A stretch of DNA of 21,910 nt from Candidatus Omnitrophota bacterium (GTDB lineage Bacteria; Omnitrophota; Omnitrophia; Omnitrophales; Danuiimicrobiaceae), in assembly GCA_016206815.1 (NCBI GenBank), contig JACQQT010000036.1, positions 1 to 21,910 of the forward strand. Reading direction: 5' to 3'. Position 1 is the stretch's first letter; the number at the start of each line of letters is the position of its first letter. Position numbers and translations under genes: made by a program. Positions 1 to 7,514 of the stretch are shown here, piece by piece. Below the pieces are notes generated by a model. That model was not told where the DNA came from. It searched no databases and saw only the letters and a list, made by a program, of their open reading frames with translations.

Positions 1-192
1 AGCTTTGCTGTTTCGAACAGATTCAAGGACGCGGTCCGGAAGCGGCGTTCCCTCTTTCTCCATCACGTCCAAACCGGCATTTTGAATGTCCCAATTGAAC
101 CCAACACCGGTTGCGTCCAAAACTGCCTTCGTCACATCGGCAAGTTCCGGTCCTGTTCCATCACCGCGTATTAAAGTAACCTTGTAGGCCAT
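1..192 (-). CDS. Isocitrate/isopropylmalate dehydrogenase family protein, N-terminal part (partial)
   Basis: Only the first 64 codons lie in the window; the gene runs off the left edge. The start is an ATG at 190-192, and the protein begins MAYKVTLIRGDGTGPELADV. The N-terminal beta strand followed by GDGTGPE is the hallmark of NAD(P)-dependent beta-decarboxylating dehydrogenases (isocitrate, isopropylmalate, homoisocitrate). The following stretch with VMEKEGTPLPDRVLESVR looks more like NAD-type isocitrate dehydrogenases than LeuB; this is from memory of the families and cannot be settled from 64 residues. An aconitase elsewhere in the window fits a citric-acid-cycle role but does not prove it. 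The gene is divergent from the phosphatase operon at 441, and the shared intergenic region holds two palindromic repeats. Confidence 0.85.
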   Translation of the reverse strand, partial: MAYKVTLIRGDGTGPELADVTKAVLDATGVGFNWDIQNAGLDVMEKEGTPLPDRVLESVRNSKA

Positions 193-213
193 CTTCTTCC
201 TTTTATTCAACAA

Positions 214-290
214 CGTCTTTGCGAGGCAACAACCAAAGTGACGCCGAAGCAATCTCTGACCGGGATTGCTTCGCTACGCTCGCAATGACG
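214..290. repeat. Palindromic repeat, family A (CATTGCGAGG type), diverged full copy
   Basis: The left end reads CGTCTTTGCGAGG and the right end CTCGCAATGACG, which are inverse complements apart from a few changes. In the middle, GAAGCAATC (246-254) pairs with GATTGCTTC (264-272), so the whole element can fold as a long hairpin. A second full copy lies at 18962-19050, and isolated ends occur at 4539-4555 and 17937-17953. It carries no open reading frame, so it looks like a non-autonomous MITE or REP-like element. Similar sequences are common in genomes of uncultured bacteria (from memory, not searched). Confidence 0.85.
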
Positions 291-378
291 ACTGCGGATG
301 GGAGGTATTGCGTTGTGATTAATAAGCTGTTATCCTAGCAGAGCTTAAGCTGTTTTGCAAGCCAACGATTGTTACAAC

Positions 379-440
379 GTCATTCCCCCGTACGGGGGAA
401 TCTAAGGATATAGATCCCCGCCTTCGCGGGGATGACCGTC
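379..440. repeat. Palindromic repeat, family B (two GC-rich hairpins)
   Basis: Two adjacent perfect hairpins, ATTCCCCCGTACGGGGGAAT at 382-401 and ATCCCCGCCTTCGCGGGGAT at 414-433, are joined by a short A/T-rich linker. They are bounded by CGTCATTCC on the left and GGGGATGACCGTC on the right. This layout (CGTCATTC...GATGACG) is a widespread REP-like repeat in environmental genomes. The right end abuts the start codon of the phosphatase gene at 441, and its GGGG (428-431) is the only Shine-Dalgarno-like sequence there. Confidence 0.8.
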
Positions 441-1214
441 ATGCGAAAAATCAAACAAACCCTGGAAAAAGCGCTGATGGAAGCCGGCGGCATCTTGAAA
501 CGCGCCGTCCATCAGCCGATCAAAGTTCACTACAAAAGCCCGCTTAGTCTGGTCACCAAAACGGACAAAGAAGCGGAGCGAAGGATCATTGAAATTATTC
601 GTAAGCGCTTTCCAAAGCACTCGATCCTGGCCGAAGAATCAGGAAAATCTTACCGCCATACCTGCAAGTGGATGATTGACCCCGTTGACGGAACGACCAA
701 CTTCGCCCACCGACTTCCGCTCGCCTGCGTTTCAATCGGTTTTGAAGAAGACGGAATCCTAAAAGTGGGCGGTGTCTGGAATCCATTTTTAAGCGAATGG
801 TTTTGGGCCGAGCGCGGCAAAGGAGCAAGCTTAAACGGCAAACGCATCCGCGTTTCGACCAACCCGACGCTTCGCGAATCACTCCTCGTGACCGGCTTTC
901 CCTATGACCGCAGAAAACGGGCAGATTATTATCTCAGATTCATGAAAGCCTTCATGATGAAAACACAAGGCATCCGTCGTCTGGGTTCTGCCGCGCTCGA
1001 TCTCTGCTATGTAGCCTGCGGCCGGTTTGACGGCTACTGGGAATTCAAACTCAATCCATGGGATCAAGCCGCAGGAGCTTTAATTGCAAGGGAAGCCGGC
1101 GCCGCCTTAAGTGACTTCTCAGGCCGGCCGATGGATATTTATGGAAACCAAACGCTCGTGACGAACGGAAAAATCCACAGCGAGATGTTAAAAATTATCC
1201 GAAAATTGTTGTAA
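441..1214 (+). CDS. Inositol monophosphatase (SuhB) family phosphatase
   Basis: Metal-dependent sugar-phosphate phosphatase, usually Mg2+-dependent and Li+-sensitive, acting on inositol-1-phosphate or related phosphates such as fructose-1,6-bisphosphate. The diagnostic motifs are in order: metal ligand region AEESG, DPVDGTTNFAH, and near the C-terminus WDQAAGALIAREAG. At 257 residues it has the usual family length and is cytoplasmic. I start it at ATG 441 because GGGG at 428-431 lies nine bases upstream; an in-frame ATG at 432 has no spacing from any ribosome-binding site. It heads an apparent operon with the basic small protein (1236) and the DUF819 protein (1382). The exact substrate cannot be told from sequence; fructose bisphosphatase, 3'-phosphoadenosine phosphatase-like or histidinol-phosphatase activities are known in the family. 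Confidence 0.92.
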   Translation: MRKIKQTLEKALMEAGGILKRAVHQPIKVHYKSPLSLVTKTDKEAERRIIEIIRKRFPKHSILAEESGKSYRHTCKWMIDPVDGTTNFAHRLPLACVSIGFEEDGILKVGGVWNPFLSEWFWAERGKGASLNGKRIRVSTNPTLRESLLVTGFPYDRRKRADYYLRFMKAFMMKTQGIRRLGSAALDLCYVACGRFDGYWEFKLNPWDQAAGALIAREAGAALSDFSGRPMDIYGNQTLVTNGKIHSEMLKIIRKLL

Positions 1215-1235
1215 TCCCGAGTGAGGTGTTACGAC

Positions 1236-1382
1236 ATGAAAAAGAAAGCCAAACCAAAACCGCGGCACACGTGGCGAATCAACCCAAAAACGCGCATCAA
1301 AGAAAACAAAAAGAACTACGACCGGAAAAGGGAGCGCAAGAAAATCCTGAAGCAGCTGGACTGGTTTGGAGATAAATCCTGA
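1236..1382 (+). CDS. Very basic 48-residue protein
   Basis: A short ORF (ATG 1236, TGA 1380-1382) with a good ribosome-binding site (GAGG at 1223-1226, nine bases upstream). Its stop codon overlaps the ATG of the next gene (TGATG), a typical sign of translational coupling. Twenty of the 48 residues are Lys or Arg and only five are acidic, giving a net charge near +15. The protein begins MKKKAKPKPRHTWRINPKTR and ends DWFGDKS. I recall a scattered group of small basic proteins with a similar HTWxxNPxT...K core in diverse bacteria, all without known function. Nucleic-acid or ribosome binding is a plausible inference from the charge, nothing more. Confidence 0.75.
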   Translation: MKKKAKPKPRHTWRINPKTRIKENKKNYDRKRERKKILKQLDWFGDKS

Positions 1383-2557
1383 TGGTGGATCACCCCATTG
1401 CCATCGGGTTGATTCTCGCAGCAGTTGTCTTCACCGCCCGGTGGTGGCATGAGCGTTTCGCCAATACGCTCCTCATGCGGATTCTCCCGACGCCGGTGCT
1501 TTGTTATGTCCCGCCTACCCTGCTCGCCACGGCGGGCATTCTTCCGCTTGAATCTCCGATTTACGATTGGTGCACCCGCCAGCTGCTTCCGGCTTGCCTC
1601 GTTTTGATTTTAATGACCACGGATTTTGCGGCGTTGAAACGCATCGGCCGCCCTGCTTTTTGGACGATTTTGATTTCAAGTATGTTTGTGATGATCGCTG
1701 GAATAGGAACTTCTTTTGTATTCCGGCGAACGTTGGGGCCAGAAACCTGGAAGGCCGCCGGAACCCTTGCGGCCAGTTGGGTCGGCGGAACCGCTAATGA
1801 ATTGGCCGTCAAGGAAGCGACCGGTCTTTCAGATGCTCTCTTCGCACCTCTTTTTATTTCAGACATCACCGTTGTCTATATTTGGATGACCCTCCTCATG
1901 ATCGGATCGGGTTTTCAAACCCAAATTGACCGGTGGATCGGATCGGACCACAAGAAATTCTTATCGAATCTTGAAACTGGAGGCTTGCACTCCAATACAA
2001 ACCGAAAAGCCAATCGTCCTTCTTGGATGCCGATTGTGCTTTTAATCGCCTCAGGCTTCGGCCTTGGAAGTGCTTCAGCGTGGATCGGAAGTTTAATTCC
2101 GGAAATCGGCATGGCGGTTACTTCGACCACCTGGGTCATTCTCGCCGTGACCACGGCAGGACTTCTTGCAGCGCTTACGCCTGTGGCGCGCCGATACGAA
2201 GCGGAAGCCTGTTCGGTAGGTTATCTTCTTTTTTACTTCGTGCTGGCCTCGACCGGTGCGCGGGCCAATTTGCTTGCAATTGTGAAGGCACCGCTCTTGA
2301 TAGTCTTCTGTTTGACGTGGGCGTTCCTGTATGGAATCCTGATGATCGCCTGGGCCAAAATTTTTAAGACGCCGGCGGCTTTGCTCGCAACGGCTTCACA
2401 GGCTAACTTAGGAGGCGTGGTGTCTGCGCCGATTGTGGCTTCGACTTATAGCCCGGCGCTTGCTCCGCTCGCGGTGCTCCTTGCTATTTTCGGCTATGCG
2501 GTTGGAAATTACCTTGGAATTCTCACGGGGCAAGTACTTAGATGGCTGATCCCCTAA
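1382..2557 (+). CDS. DUF819 family polytopic membrane protein
   Basis: A 391-residue protein with about ten hydrophobic segments. The stretch AASWVGGTANELAVKEATG, about a third of the way in, matches the conserved signature region of DUF819 (YjcL-like) membrane proteins, and a second glycine-rich region, SQANLGGVVSAPIVAS, lies near the C-terminus in an inverted-repeat-like position. The family is of unknown function but looks like a secondary transporter of the permease type. A hydrophilic loop lies around residues 185-215. Translation is probably coupled to the preceding 48-aa protein (TGATG). The 3' end overlaps the convergent B12-binding subunit gene by 20 bp. Confidence 0.85.
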   Translation: MVDHPIAIGLILAAVVFTARWWHERFANTLLMRILPTPVLCYVPPTLLATAGILPLESPIYDWCTRQLLPACLVLILMTTDFAALKRIGRPAFWTILISSMFVMIAGIGTSFVFRRTLGPETWKAAGTLAASWVGGTANELAVKEATGLSDALFAPLFISDITVVYIWMTLLMIGSGFQTQIDRWIGSDHKKFLSNLETGGLHSNTNRKANRPSWMPIVLLIASGFGLGSASAWIGSLIPEIGMAVTSTTWVILAVTTAGLLAALTPVARRYEAEACSVGYLLFYFVLASTGARANLLAIVKAPLLIVFCLTWAFLYGILMIAWAKIFKTPAALLATASQANLGGVVSAPIVASTYSPALAPLAVLLAIFGYAVGNYLGILTGQVLRWLIP

Positions 2558-2978
2558 ACACAATGGGGCATACCGAGTCTGAAATATAACGGACAATTTC
2601 TGAAATGGACTCTCCCGGGCCGAACATTTTCCCGATCCCCATTTTCTGAAGACGCGCCTGATCCTGAGGCGGAATAATACCGCCGCCGGTGATCAATACA
2701 TCCTGCTTTCCAAATTTCTTCAGGCCCTGCTGAATTTTCGGCAACACGCTCATATGGGCCCCGGATAAAATACTGACCGCCACCACGTCCACATCTTCCT
2801 GGACGGCGCTTCGCACAATCGTATTCACACTTTGGCGAAGCCCCGTATAAATCACTTCCATGCCGGCATCACGCAGGGCCCGGGCAATCACTTTGGCCCC
2901 GCGATCGTGCCCGTCGAGGCCCGCTTTCGCCAACAACACCCGAATTTTAGAACGCGCTTGCCGGTTCCTGGTACTCAC
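2538..2978 (-). CDS. icmB: Acyl-CoA mutase small subunit, B12-binding (isobutyryl-CoA mutase-like)
   Basis: A 146-residue cobalamin-binding Rossmann-like domain. The DxHxxG motif that supplies the lower axial histidine to cobalt is at Asp22-His24-Gly27 (GLDGHDRG), followed by the SxL segment (VSILSG) and the GG pocket (LITGGGIIP) of methylmalonyl-CoA mutase-type proteins. The start is GTG at 2976-2978, with GAGG about seven bases upstream, and overlaps the large-subunit 3' end by 32 bp, so the two are translationally coupled. Separate subunits of about 530 and 146 residues match the IcmA/IcmB arrangement and the archaeal-type split methylmalonyl-CoA mutase. The specificity call comes from the large subunit; this subunit alone could serve either reaction. 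Confidence 0.9.
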   Translation of the reverse strand: MSTRNRQARSKIRVLLAKAGLDGHDRGAKVIARALRDAGMEVIYTGLRQSVNTIVRSAVQEDVDVVAVSILSGAHMSVLPKIQQGLKKFGKQDVLITGGGIIPPQDQARLQKMGIGKMFGPGESISEIVRYISDSVCPIVFRGSAI

Positions 2979-4527
2979 CGAACACCTCTTTAAGTGAACT
3001 CACAATTTCCCCAAGCGTGGCATAGGCTTCAACCGATTCCAGGATAAAAGGCATTAAATTCTCTTTTCCATGAGCTTTCCTTTTGAGTTGTTCCAAGGTC
3101 TTTTGCACTTTTGCGCTGCTCCGTTTCTTCCGGAGCCGTTTCAATTTCGCCTTCTGTTCGCGTTCCCGCTTCGGGTCAATCTTAAAAATAGGAACTTTCC
3201 ACAACTCTTCCCGGGCCGCGTATTCATTGACCCCCACCACAATCTGCTGCTTGCTTTCCACTTCCTTTTGATAAGCATAGGAGGCGCCCGCAATTTCTCT
3301 CTGGAAAAAATTCTCCTCAATTCCTTTTAAAACACCTCCCATTTTTCGAATCTGTTTAAAATAGCTCTCTGCCTGCTTTTCGATTTCGGAAGTCAGTTGT
3401 TCCAGATAATAAGACCCTCCCAGCGGATCGACCGCATCCTGCAATCCTAACTCGTGGGCCAAAATCTGCTGCGTCCTGAGGGCAATCTGGGCCGATTCCT
3501 GAGTCGGAAGACAAAGCGGCTCATCATAGCCGTTCGTATGAAGGCTCTGGGCTCCTCCCAGAACTGCCGAAAGGGCTTCAAAAGCGGTGCGCGCGATATT
3601 ATTTTCCGGCTGCTGAGCTTGAAGGCTCGATCCTGCCGTCTGAACATGAAAACGCATCCGCCAGGATTTTGGGTCTTTTGCTTTGTACGTACTGCGCATT
3701 TTGCGCGCCCAGATTCTGCGCGCGGCGCGGTATTTCGCGATCTCCCCAAAAAAATTCTGATGGGCATTAAAGAAAAAAGAAAGCCTCGGCGCAAAACGGT
3801 CTATCGGTAATCCCGTTTTTAACACTTCTTCGACATAGGTAAACCCGTTGGCCAGCGTAAACGCGAGCTCCTGCGCAGCCGTTGAACCCGCCTCCCGGAT
3901 GTGGTAACCGCTGATAGAGATCGGATTCCATTTGGGGACATATTTGGCCGCATAGCCGACGGTATCCACAATTAATCTCACCGACGGGCGGGGCGGGAAA
4001 ATCCATTCTTTTTGAGCCATGAATTCTTTTAGAATATCGTTTTGAAGCGTCCCGTTCAGGCGTTTAAACGGAACGCCCTGCTTTTTGGCGCAAGCTAAAT
4101 ACATCGCAAACACAATGGCGGCGGGGGCATTAATCGTCATGGAAGTTGAAATTTCACCGAGCGGAATCCCAGAGAAAAGCTCCTCCATATCCGCCAACGA
4201 ATCAATCGCGACCCCGCCCAGCCCGACTTCGCCGACTGATTTGGGATGATCGGAGTCGTACCCCATGAGCGTCGGAAGATCAAACGCAACGGAAAGACCG
4301 GTCTGGCCTGAGGCCAAGAGAAACCGAAATCGTTGATTCGTATCATGCGCCAATCCGAATCCGGAAAACTCCCGCATCGTCCAAAGCTTTCCGGCATACA
4401 TCGTCGGATAAATTCCGCGCGTAAACGGGAATCGGCCCGGGTCGCCGAGATCGCGGTCGTAGCGAAGCGCCTGCAAATCTTTGGGAGCATAACAAATTTT
4501 CCGAGTTTTTTTCTTATTAAGTTTCAT
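2947..4527 (-). CDS. icmA: Coenzyme B12-dependent acyl-CoA mutase large subunit, isobutyryl-CoA mutase type
   Basis: A 526-residue catalytic TIM-barrel subunit with the family landmarks: YPTMYAGKLWTMREFSGFG, GQTGLSVAFDLPTLMGYDSD, GTLQNDILKEFMAQKEWIF and SISGYHIREAG, where His209 is the equivalent of His244 in Propionibacterium methylmalonyl-CoA mutase. Specificity residues differ from methylmalonyl-CoA mutase: Phe54 replaces Tyr89, and Gln172 replaces the carboxylate-binding Arg207. The spacing of 118 residues is identical. Phe/Gln is the published signature of isobutyryl-CoA mutase, which interconverts n-butyryl-CoA and isobutyryl-CoA, so an automatic 'methylmalonyl-CoA mutase' label is probably wrong. 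The start ATG (4525-4527) overlaps the stop of the MeaB-like GTPase gene (ATGA), and the B12-binding subunit follows with a 32-bp overlap. Activity is inferred, not shown. Confidence 0.9.
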   Translation of the reverse strand: MKLNKKKTRKICYAPKDLQALRYDRDLGDPGRFPFTRGIYPTMYAGKLWTMREFSGFGLAHDTNQRFRFLLASGQTGLSVAFDLPTLMGYDSDHPKSVGEVGLGGVAIDSLADMEELFSGIPLGEISTSMTINAPAAIVFAMYLACAKKQGVPFKRLNGTLQNDILKEFMAQKEWIFPPRPSVRLIVDTVGYAAKYVPKWNPISISGYHIREAGSTAAQELAFTLANGFTYVEEVLKTGLPIDRFAPRLSFFFNAHQNFFGEIAKYRAARRIWARKMRSTYKAKDPKSWRMRFHVQTAGSSLQAQQPENNIARTAFEALSAVLGGAQSLHTNGYDEPLCLPTQESAQIALRTQQILAHELGLQDAVDPLGGSYYLEQLTSEIEKQAESYFKQIRKMGGVLKGIEENFFQREIAGASYAYQKEVESKQQIVVGVNEYAAREELWKVPIFKIDPKREREQKAKLKRLRKKRSSAKVQKTLEQLKRKAHGKENLMPFILESVEAYATLGEIVSSLKEVFGEYQEPASAF

Positions 4528-5282
4528 ATTAGTCTTAACCGTCCTCGCAATGACGAGGTCCTCTTTTGTATAAACTGATAAAGAAGTTGGATGCCTTTGC
4601 TCTGTTCTGCAACCGTTTTAAAAATAGGGGCATCGCTTGAGCGTACAAGCGTATCCGCCATTCGATGAGCGCCGGGCCGATCGGCTTTATTGATGACAAA
4701 CGCATCTGCCATTTCTCTGAGTCCCGCCTTCATGAATTGCATGTCATCGCCGGACTCAGGCGTCAGAACCAAAATAGTCAGATCTGTAAACCGCGTCACG
4801 TCAAAATCAAGTTGGCCGGCACCCACCGTCTCGATCAAAACATAATCATAGCCTGCCTTCAGAAATAATTTGGAAACCGCTTCGGTCGCCCGGGCAACTC
4901 CGCCCTTCGCACCGCGGCTTGCCATGCTTCGAATAAACACGCCCGGGTCTTCCGCCAGATTCTGCATCCGGACGCGGTCACCCAGGAAAGCTCCGCCTGT
5001 TTTCGGACTGGTCGGATCCACCGCCACAATGGCTACTTTCTTTCGAGCGCTTCTCATCACCTTCGCCAAAGCCGCAATCAGCGTACTTTTCCCGGAACCT
5101 GCCGAACCGGTCACGCCGATGAGACGACCGCGGGATGGTTTTTGAGATTTTGATTTGAATTGCCTAAAGAATTGCTGCTGAAAAGAAGGACGGTTTTCGA
5201 GGAGAGTGATGGCCTGAGCGAGGGCACGAATCCTGCCTTTTTCGACTCCTCTCACAAGTGAACGGATTTGAGATGCGCTCAA
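4524..5282 (-). CDS. meaB: MeaB/ArgK-like G3E GTPase, C-terminally truncated
   Basis: Chaperone GTPase that gates cofactor loading and protects B12 acyl-CoA mutases; it is encoded directly upstream of the mutase (ATGA overlap). Motifs: Walker A GSAGSGKST (residues 59-67), AVDPTSPKTGGAFLGDRVRM, the switch sequence ETVGAGQ, and the guanine-specificity motif NKAD. I start it at TTG 5280-5282: the frame is open further upstream but lies inside pepA, and GGAAG sits about ten bases before this TTG. That gives 252 residues against about 310-330 for typical MeaB. The missing part is the C-terminal helical dimerisation arm. The last 12 residues (RTSSLRGRLRLI) are encoded by an end of palindromic repeat family A, so the truncation coincides with a repeat. 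The GTPase core itself looks intact. Confidence 0.88.
   Translation of the reverse strand: MSASQIRSLVRGVEKGRIRALAQAITLLENRPSFQQQFFRQFKSKSQKPSRGRLIGVTGSAGSGKSTLIAALAKVMRSARKKVAIVAVDPTSPKTGGAFLGDRVRMQNLAEDPGVFIRSMASRGAKGGVARATEAVSKLFLKAGYDYVLIETVGAGQLDFDVTRFTDLTILVLTPESGDDMQFMKAGLREMADAFVINKADRPGAHRMADTLVRSSDAPIFKTVAEQSKGIQLLYQFIQKRTSSLRGRLRLI
4539..4555 (-). repeat. Family A repeat end inside the meaB-like gene
   Basis: On the minus strand this reads CGTCATTGCGAGGACGG, identical over 17 bases to 17937-17953 and sharing the terminal 13 bases with the full element at 18962-19050. It is read as Ser-Ser-Leu-Arg-Gly-Arg and forms the end of the MeaB-like protein. Confidence 0.8.
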
Positions 5283-5289
5283 TTCAAAC

Positions 5290-6792
5290 TTACTTCCAGT
5301 TTCGGAAAAGTTCAATGAGAAGTCGGAGGCCGATGCCGGTAGCACCTCTTGCGTTGTATGGCTTGTCCGAATCCACCCAGGCCGTTCCGGCAATGTCCAA
5401 ATGGGCCCACGACTTAATGGGAACAAATTCTTTCAGGAACATCGCCGCGGTAATCGTTCCGCCCTGACCGGAACCTGCGTTGAGAACATCGGAATGATGC
5501 CCCTTGATCAAATCAAAGTATTCATCCCACAACGGAAGCTGCCAGCACCGTTCTCCCGTCGTCTCGCCCGCTTTCCGAATTTTATCGACCAGCGCCTGGT
5601 CGGTTCCCATCAAGCCGACGGCTTTATCCGCCAGGGCTACGACGCAAGCCCCCGTGAGCGTCGCAAGATCAATGATCACTTTGGGTTTGAATTTTCCGGC
5701 ATAAGCCAAAGCGTCCGCCAAAATGAGGCGTCCTTCGGCATCCGTATTAATCACCTCAACCGACTTTCCGTTGTACATTTTGATAATGTCGCCCGGCCGT
5801 TGAGCGCCTCCGCCCGGCATATTCTCCACGCAAGGCGCAATCCCAACGAGATGGATCGGAAGATGCAAACGGCTCGCCGCTTTCAAAATCCCAATGACGG
5901 TGGCGGCGCCTGACATGTCGTATTTCATTTTTTCCATATCCCGCGAGGGCTTAATGGAAATCCCGCCGGTATCAAAGGTAACGCCTTTACCGACCAGGCA
6001 AACGGTTCCGCGCTTTTTGTACTGCAAACCATATTCCATCACGATTAATTGAGGCGCTTCATGTGAACCCTGAGAGACCGCCACAATACCGTTCATCTTA
6101 AGACGCTTGATTTCACCCGGTCCGAGCACTTGGCAACGGAATTTTCCTTCGCGCGCCGCTTTCCGCGCCTGACTGGCAAGCTCGCGCGGCGGCATCACAT
6201 TACCGGGCTCGTTAATCAAATTACGGGTCAAATTAACGGCTTCTGCGATAATGCAGGCTTCGCGAACGGATTTTTGAAGCACGTTTTTCTGGGTTTTTTT
6301 AGAGAAGAGAAGTTCAAAGGATCGAACTTCGTGTTTTGGTTCATCTTTTTTCTTAGATTGATATTTATCGAAGCGGTAATTGGCCCGCTCCAACGTTTCG
6401 GGAATAATTTCTGCAGCCTGATGGATAGAAACAGACCCGGCCGAAAATGTTTCCGCCAATATTCGGACGGTTTTGGCATTGTGGCATTTTCCGTGCTGCA
6501 GCACAGATGCAGAGGCCTTTCTTAATTTTTCAGGAGTCCATTTTTCTTTCTTGCCAAGACCGATCAAAATTAACTCGTTGGATCCCCTGATTGGACCGTC
6601 ATAGGAAGCAAACCGCTCGCCTTCTCTCCCGCTAAAGCGCTTTTTCTCAAACGCGCTTCGAGCAACTTCAAAGGCTCCCGAATCAACGGTTTGAAGTGCC
6701 TTAGAAGGCAATTTGTCTCCCTCAAACGAAGCGGCGATCAGAAGATCCGCTCTGGATTTGACCTCTCCATAAAACCCGACTGTAATGTCCAT
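5290..6792 (-). CDS. pepA: Leucyl aminopeptidase (M17 family, PepA)
   Basis: A 500-residue cytosolic zinc/manganese exopeptidase that removes N-terminal residues from peptides. The catalytic C-terminal domain is complete: GKGVTFDTGGISIKPS (metal-binding Lys and Asp), the family signature NTDAEGRLILADAL, and later DLATLTGACVVAL and GHHSDVLNAGSG. The N-terminal 170 residues form the less conserved macrodomain-like part. The ATG at 6792 is preceded by AAGGAG with suitable spacing. It is the first gene of the minus-strand operon; the meaB-like TTG start lies seven bases after its stop. A sigma70-like promoter is proposed at 6851-6879. Confidence 0.96.
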   Translation of the reverse strand: MDITVGFYGEVKSRADLLIAASFEGDKLPSKALQTVDSGAFEVARSAFEKKRFSGREGERFASYDGPIRGSNELILIGLGKKEKWTPEKLRKASASVLQHGKCHNAKTVRILAETFSAGSVSIHQAAEIIPETLERANYRFDKYQSKKKDEPKHEVRSFELLFSKKTQKNVLQKSVREACIIAEAVNLTRNLINEPGNVMPPRELASQARKAAREGKFRCQVLGPGEIKRLKMNGIVAVSQGSHEAPQLIVMEYGLQYKKRGTVCLVGKGVTFDTGGISIKPSRDMEKMKYDMSGAATVIGILKAASRLHLPIHLVGIAPCVENMPGGGAQRPGDIIKMYNGKSVEVINTDAEGRLILADALAYAGKFKPKVIIDLATLTGACVVALADKAVGLMGTDQALVDKIRKAGETTGERCWQLPLWDEYFDLIKGHHSDVLNAGSGQGGTITAAMFLKEFVPIKSWAHLDIAGTAWVDSDKPYNARGATGIGLRLLIELFRNWK

Positions 6793-6850
6793 CCGTCACT
6801 CCTTAAGTTAATGGTTGGTTATGATAGCATTGCCCGCTCAGAAAGAAATG

Positions 6851-6879
6851 ATTCTATCATGGCAAAATAGCGGCAACAA
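6851..6879 (-). promoter_or_regulatory. Predicted sigma70-type promoter of pepA
   Basis: On the minus strand, TTGTTG (6874-6879) and TAGAAT (6851-6856) are separated by 17 bases, ending about 59 bases upstream of the pepA ATG. The -10 box is good, the -35 box fair. No other convincing pair was seen between the ORF6N gene and pepA. Confidence 0.45.
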
Positions 6880-6921
6880 GAAATTCTACTTTAACCTCAA
6901 CCTACCCGTTTTTACCTCAAC

Positions 6922-7437
6922 TTAATCCACATGGAACCCAATCCGGCGTTCGGGTAAATCAGAGGGTACCATGAGTTTACGGATAGCATCAAAAATGGCT
7001 TGAATTTCAGAATCATGTTTTTCAACCTTTCTCTCAAGTTTGGCCAATTCAGATGCTAACTCCTTATGAGTTGAGATCCATCGACGCAAGCGAACAAAGG
7101 TTTTGATGATATGGATGCTTATTTTGACCGCTCTTTCACTGTTTAACACACTAGCCAACATCGCCACACCATGTTCTGTAAAAACATAAGGCGAAGCGGA
7201 AGAATGCTTTAATGATTCAAACCGGTGCCAATTTGTCACCAGTTCTTTTTTCTCCTCCTCTGTTAACCGAAACATAAACTCTTCGGGAAAACGTTCTCGG
7301 TTCCGTTTGACCTGTCGATTTAAATACTTGGTTTGAACATCATAAAGCGCGGCAAGGTCACGATCGACCATCACTTTATGCCCGCGAACAGAAAAGATTT
7401 TCTCCTCGATTGCCTCTTTCGAAATCACATATTTCAT
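6922..7437 (-). CDS. ORF6N domain-containing DNA-binding protein
   Basis: A 171-residue protein. The N-terminal domain (about residues 8-95) has the ORF6N pattern: VRGHKVMVDRDLAALYDV, then LNRQVKRNRERFPEEFMFRL and later FTEHGVAMLASVLNS. ORF6N is a KilA-N-related DNA-binding domain known from phage antirepressors and often found in isolated chromosomal genes. A charged coiled-coil-like helix (ELASELAKLERKVEKHDSEI) follows. The ATG at 7437 is chosen because GGAGG lies about seven bases upstream; an upstream in-frame start lacks this. The gene is monocistronic with its own promoter at 7515-7542, so it is probably a mobile accessory insertion between pepA and the transporter. No other phage gene is present here. 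Confidence 0.9.
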   Translation of the reverse strand: MKYVISKEAIEEKIFSVRGHKVMVDRDLAALYDVQTKYLNRQVKRNRERFPEEFMFRLTEEEKKELVTNWHRFESLKHSSASPYVFTEHGVAMLASVLNSERAVKISIHIIKTFVRLRRWISTHKELASELAKLERKVEKHDSEIQAIFDAIRKLMVPSDLPERRIGFHVD

Positions 7438-7514
7438 TAGGCTTCCTCCTTTGAAACACACCCCTGGAATTGCGAGAGTTTATGCGGAAAAATTTTGTTA
7501 CGCGGGAGAACATT

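Noticed and set aside
402..620. Minus-strand ORF with a tail resembling a Gly/Arg/Asp-rich protein
   Set aside because: It is antisense to the phosphatase gene, and its end is just the translation of the GC-rich repeat B.
5401..5913. 170-codon plus-strand ORF
   Set aside because: Entirely antisense to pepA, which has full family motifs; no ribosome-binding site or recognisable domain.
6893..6921. Direct repeat ACCTCAAC, two copies 20 bases apart, as possible iterons or operator
   Set aside because: Only two short copies at the 3' end of the ORF6N gene, with no further structure.
6922..7437. Prophage remnant around the ORF6N gene
   Set aside because: No integrase, structural or other phage genes and no attachment-site repeats; the neighbours are ordinary housekeeping genes.
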